This document shows, piece after piece, positions 14,568-17,816 of a stretch of DNA of 17,816 bases (the stretch's first letter is position 1; every line of letters begins with the position of its first letter). Location of the stretch: NCBI GenBank assembly GCA_017861355.1, contig JAGFXQ010000073.1:1-17816 (forward strand). The letters are read 5' to 3'. The stretch is from Bacillota bacterium (GTDB lineage: Bacteria > Bacillota > Clostridia > Lachnospirales > Lachnospiraceae). Both the position numbers and the translations under genes were made by a program. The notes under the pieces are model-generated. The model was given only the letters and a program-made list of their open reading frames with translations, had not been told where the DNA came from and did not search any database.

Positions 14568-15785
14568 ATGTCAAAGAACGAGAAGATCGTAGAAACAATT
14601 CCTGTTGGCCCCCTTGGTATTATAGCTCTAGAAAGCAGCAAGACCCTAGGTCAGCATGTGAATGACTATCTTGTTGAGTGGCGTAATTCAAGAGAAAGTG
14701 AACACAAAGGTACCATCGCATTTTCCGGTTACCAGAGAGACTCTTATTTAATGAAGGCTTGCTGTCCCAGATTCGGTACCGGTGAAGCAAAAGGACAGAT
14801 CAAAGAATCTGTACGTGGCTCCGACTTATATCTTCTTGTTGATGTTACTAACTATAGTTTAACTTACTCCGTATGTGGACATGAGAATCACATGTCACCT
14901 GATGATCATTATCAGGATCTAAAAAGAATCATCGCAGCCGTTGGTGGTAAAGCCAGAAGAATTACAGTAATCATGCCTTACTTATATGAAGGCAGACAAC
15001 ATAGAAGAAGCTCCAGAGAATCTCTTGATTGTGCATTAGCATTACAGGAACTGACACAGATGGGTGTCGAAAGTATCATAACCTTCGATGCACATGACCC
15101 CAGAGTTCAGAATGCAATCCCTCTAAACAGTCTTGAGACCGTAGCACCGAATTATCAGTTTATCAAAGCAATGCTCCAAAATGTTCCGGATATTCGTTTT
15201 GACTCCGAGCATATGATGGTGATCAGCCCGGATGAAGGCGGTATGTCAAGAGCAGTATACTTTGCCAATGTTCTTGGACTTGATATGGGTATGTTCTATA
15301 AGAGACGCGACTACACCAAGATCGTAAAAGGACGTAATCCGATCGTAGCTCATGAGTTCTTGGGTACTGATATTGCAGGCAAAGATATTCTGATCGTAGA
15401 CGATATGATCTCCTCCGGTGAAAGTATCATCGATGTTGCAACTGAATTGAAGAAGAGAAATGCTGGACGTATCTTTGTAGCTGCTACCTTTGGTCTCTTC
15501 ACAAATGGTTTCGACAAATTAGATGAAGCATATGAAAGTGGTTTATTCCACCGTGTACTTACGACTAACCTGATCTATCAGACACCGGATCTCTTATCCA
15601 AGCCTTGGTACATCAATGTCGATATGAGTAAATATGTTGCTTTGATCATTGATACCTTAAATCATGATAACAGCATCAGCGGTTTACTTAACCCGGTAGA
15701 AAGAATTCAGAGCATCTTAAAGGAATATAATCAGGGTGGAAGAAAATTAACCTCCCAGGATATCAAGAATGAGATCGGTGACTAA
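14568..15785 (+). CDS. prs: Ribose-phosphate pyrophosphokinase (elongated form)
   Basis: Makes PRPP from ribose 5-phosphate and ATP for purine, pyrimidine, histidine, tryptophan and NAD synthesis. The 405-aa protein is about 90 aa longer than classical Prs (~315 aa) and matches a longer clostridial type. Recognisable elements are the opening VGPLGIIALES (13-23), an ATP-site-like stretch YLYEGRQHRRSSRES (138-152), FDAHDPRVQNAIPL (173-186), PDEGGMSRA (221-229) and the PRPP-binding loop LIVDDMISSGES (275-286). An insertion-like region around 88-115 and a C-terminal extension (about 345-405) account for the extra length. It has its own promoter 95 bp after the loader gene and ends at a strong terminator. 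Gene placement near spoVG and pth recalls the spoVG-glmU-prs-ctc-pth cluster of Bacillus, but here prs is separated and reversed relative to them. Confidence 0.92.
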   Translation: MSKNEKIVETIPVGPLGIIALESSKTLGQHVNDYLVEWRNSRESEHKGTIAFSGYQRDSYLMKACCPRFGTGEAKGQIKESVRGSDLYLLVDVTNYSLTYSVCGHENHMSPDDHYQDLKRIIAAVGGKARRITVIMPYLYEGRQHRRSSRESLDCALALQELTQMGVESIITFDAHDPRVQNAIPLNSLETVAPNYQFIKAMLQNVPDIRFDSEHMMVISPDEGGMSRAVYFANVLGLDMGMFYKRRDYTKIVKGRNPIVAHEFLGTDIAGKDILIVDDMISSGESIIDVATELKKRNAGRIFVAATFGLFTNGFDKLDEAYESGLFHRVLTTNLIYQTPDLLSKPWYINVDMSKYVALIIDTLNHDNSISGLLNPVERIQSILKEYNQGGRKLTSQDIKNEIGD

Positions 15786-15856
15786 AGAAGACGGACAAGC
15801 TTGATCCGACTGGACAGAGAGCTATTAAGTCAACCCAGATAATCGAATAGATATCT

Positions 15857-15930
15857 AAAAGGCTTTCGCAATTTGATACGCCCCTGTCATGTAGACAGAG
15901 GGCATATCAAAATTTGCGAAAGCCTTTTTC
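15857..15930. terminator. Strong bidirectional terminator between prs and PBP genes
   Basis: A long hairpin with A-rich left and T-rich right flanks. AAAAGGCTTTCGCAA (15857-15871) pairs with TTGCGAAAGCCTTTT, then TTTGATA with TATCAAA, and a GC-rich tip with CTGTC/GACAG around a 5-base loop. There is a small bulge in the right arm. It serves the convergent prs (plus) and PBP (minus) genes and begins right at the PBP stop. Confidence 0.92.
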
Positions 15931-15931
15931 T

Positions 15932-17815
15932 TTACTGAACCGGAAGGGTTGTACTATCCGTCTGTGGATTTTCCTGCGTTCCTTCGACAGGCGTCACACC
16001 TGTTCCTGCATCCGAATTATCGCCGGCATTATCTCCCGTATCCGTATTATCAATGGTATCACCACCGGTATTGTTATCTGTATCATTACCAGTGTTCTCT
16101 GGAAGATTCTCCCCGGTACTATCAACTGGATTATCATCGGTTCCATCGGTCATCCCATCCTGTACGTTCTCTCCGGTACCGTCGCTTGTATTATCTGCCC
16201 CAGTATTCTCCACATTGCCTTCCGGGTTACTATCCGGTTGGGATTGCTCCGGTAGATCCTCGTTCTGACTCTGCTCCTCCTGTTCAATCGCCTTCTCCTG
16301 TGCCTCCTGAAGCTCTTTCTCCTTCTTTTCCTCTTCTTGTTTCGCTCTCAACTCCGCACGCCATGCATAGAATCGGAACGGATCTTTCATGGTAGAGTCA
16401 TGCAGCTGCTCCATAAAATTATGCCATATGGTTCCGGGATAGGTGGCACCGGTCAGATCATTTACCGTCTTCGGCATATCATAGCCAACCCACACACTGG
16501 TAGTATAGTAAGGAGTATAGCCTACGAACCAACCATCTTTCTTATCATTGGTTGTTCCCGTCTTACCTGCACTGACACTGTTTTTGAGGCCCAATCCTTT
16601 GGCCGTTCCTCTCTTCATGACTCCAGTCAATGCCTCTGTCATCATTCGGGCCGCTTTCATCTGGTATACTTGTAAGGTGTCCATCGTATCTCCGACGATT
16701 TCGTTTCCTTCTGAATCCATAATCTTAATGATGCAGGTTGGAGCACGATAGGATCCGTCATTCTCCATGGAGGCATAGGCAGCAGCCATCTCCACCGGAC
16801 TTACTCCGACCGTCAGACCGCCAAGCGCAGCTGCAGGAATATAATCACTTGTACTGATCTTTGCGAAATTCATATTCCGCAGATAGGATAAGCCCACCGT
16901 CGGTGTCAGCTCCTTGAACAGCTTCCAGGCAACCGTATTCTTCGATAACTCAATCGCCCTCTGAATCTTTATCTTACCTAAGTAAGTGCCATCGGCATTC
17001 TTCGGCCCGCCTTCAAACTTCTCATCGACTACGCTGCTCTCCGGGGTATACTCCCTTTCAAATGCCGGTGTATATACGATTAATGGCTTGATAGCACTGC
17101 CGGGCTGGCGAAAGCTCTGATATCCGCGGTTCAAGGTATAGCCTGCCGTATCCTGTTTTCGTCCGCCAACGATAGCAATGACTCTTCCGCTATCATTATC
17201 GATACAAACTGCGGCACCCTGCATCTGATAGATTCCCTCCTGGTTCACCTTTGTGAAACCGGATAAGGCTTCATCCACAGCCTGCTGCAGCAGCTCCTGT
17301 TTGTTCAGATCGATTGAGGTATAGATACGATACCCTCGGACATATAACTCCTTCTGATACCGGTTATACATATCGGAATATTCGTCTTCATATGCTTTCT
17401 GCTCTTCTTCACTATCAAAATGATACTTGAATTCAAAGCCGTTTGCTTTCATCAAAGCACGAATGGCACAATAATAAGTATAAGTCTCTACATAATCCTT
17501 TTTATCCGACTTCTCCTGGTTAAGTACGATCTTTTCTTTGATTGCCCTCTGATATTCTTCGTCGGATATCTTCCCTTCCTCGGACAATTGAAGCAGGATT
17601 CGGTCTCGGCGCTCTATCGTATTATCAAAATTCGTCAAAGGATTATAGAGGTTCGGGTTATTTGGAATAGCGCAAAGAAACACAATCTGCGATAAACTTA
17701 ATTTATTAACACCCTCCGAGAAATACCCCAAGGCAGCTGCCTGGATTCCATAGTGCCCATTGGCAAAGTAAATACCGTTCAGATAATATTCCATAATCTC
17801 GATCTTGGAATACAT
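15932..17815 (-). CDS. Class A penicillin-binding protein (PBP1A-type), N-terminus outside window
   Basis: Bifunctional peptidoglycan glycosyltransferase/transpeptidase acting outside the membrane. Only the last 627 residues are present: the reading frame runs off the window edge and the Met at 17815 is internal, because sequence from there continues the glycosyltransferase 51 domain (EYYLNGIYFANGHYGIQAAA, residues 9-28 of the visible part). A linker follows, then a transpeptidase domain with the active-site SAIK (240-243), SKN (291-293) and KTGT (418-421). After a Lys/Glu-rich coiled segment (about 488-515) comes a ~110-residue tail of Asp, Gly, Asn and Thr in loosely repeated units, with no aromatic residues, presumably a flexible wall-spanning tail. 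The gene is convergent with prs and ends at the shared terminator. The visible catalytic residues are intact. A PBP1A/PonA-type name fits, but paralogues cannot be separated without the N-terminus. Confidence 0.93.
   Translation of the reverse strand: MYSKIEIMEYYLNGIYFANGHYGIQAAALGYFSEGVNKLSLSQIVFLCAIPNNPNLYNPLTNFDNTIERRDRILLQLSEEGKISDEEYQRAIKEKIVLNQEKSDKKDYVETYTYYCAIRALMKANGFEFKYHFDSEEEQKAYEDEYSDMYNRYQKELYVRGYRIYTSIDLNKQELLQQAVDEALSGFTKVNQEGIYQMQGAAVCIDNDSGRVIAIVGGRKQDTAGYTLNRGYQSFRQPGSAIKPLIVYTPAFEREYTPESSVVDEKFEGGPKNADGTYLGKIKIQRAIELSKNTVAWKLFKELTPTVGLSYLRNMNFAKISTSDYIPAAALGGLTVGVSPVEMAAAYASMENDGSYRAPTCIIKIMDSEGNEIVGDTMDTLQVYQMKAARMMTEALTGVMKRGTAKGLGLKNSVSAGKTGTTNDKKDGWFVGYTPYYTTSVWVGYDMPKTVNDLTGATYPGTIWHNFMEQLHDSTMKDPFRFYAWRAELRAKQEEEKKEKELQEAQEKAIEQEEQSQNEDLPEQSQPDSNPEGNVENTGADNTSDGTGENVQDGMTDGTDDNPVDSTGENLPENTGNDTDNNTGGDTIDNTDTGDNAGDNSDAGTGVTPVEGTQENPQTDSTTLPVQ
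15966..16260 (-). repeat. Low-complexity region encoding the D/G/N/T-rich PBP tail
   Basis: Degenerate short repeats on the DNA level (recurring GATAAYAC/GGTACC-like codons for Asp, Asn, Thr and Gly) encode about residues 520-617 of the visible PBP. Such regions vary in length between strains (family knowledge). The plus-strand ORFs over this stretch are by-products of the composition. Confidence 0.6.
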
Positions 17816-17816
17816 T

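Noticed and set aside
15914..16395. Three overlapping plus-strand ORFs (up to 148 aa) rich in Ser, Pro, Tyr and His
   Set aside because: They are antisense to the low-complexity D/G/N/T tail of the PBP gene. Their composition follows from that repeat, and they lack ribosome binding sites and known motifs.

Overview
The window looks like chromosomal DNA from a Gram-positive, spore-forming Clostridia lineage, most likely Lachnospiraceae (inference). The evidence is strong AGGAGG-type ribosome binding sites, a spoVG gene, a DnaD/DnaI-type helicase-loading gene pair, a PrsA-like lipoprotein foldase and an elongated (~405 aa) PRPP synthetase. The order spoVG - pth - mfd also resembles the origin-proximal spoVG-prs-pth-mfd region of Bacillus subtilis. 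I see no rRNA, tRNA, CRISPR array, phage gene or transposase.

Left part (1-2960): a small sugar-utilisation module. A GH4 alpha-galactosidase-type gene (222-1544, minus) is divergent from an AraC-family regulator (1749-2570, plus). The shared 204-bp intergenic region holds two inverted repeats that could be operators. The 390-bp gene-free stretch after the regulator contains a 167-bp foldback structure (2773-2939) with perfect 30-bp arms and a further folded core. It is the best candidate here for an undescribed element.

Middle part, minus strand (2961-10034): spoVG, a DUF4003 protein, pth, mfd (transcription-repair coupling factor) and a PrsA-like peptidyl-prolyl isomerase lipoprotein, read in that order. 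spoVG ends at a compact terminator. A near-consensus promoter follows it for the DUF4003 gene, and a second weaker promoter precedes pth. pth, mfd and prsA are tightly spaced and probably co-transcribed.

Right part, plus strand (10569-15785): murC, a DnaD-domain replication protein, a DnaC/DnaI-type helicase loader and prs. The 388-bp gap between murC and the dnaD-like gene carries two clusters of perfect TTATCCACA DnaA boxes in head-to-tail tandem around a very AT-rich core. One cluster is built into the murC terminator hairpin. This origin-like layout lies directly upstream of two helicase-loading genes and invites the idea of DnaA control or titration, or origin activity. prs has its own promoter and ends at a strong bidirectional terminator shared with a convergent class A penicillin-binding protein (15932-17815, minus), whose N-terminal part is cut off by the window edge.

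The 534-bp divergent region 10035-10568 separates the minus-strand block from the plus-strand block. It carries a good promoter for each side plus an extra strong promoter-like sequence reading toward murC.
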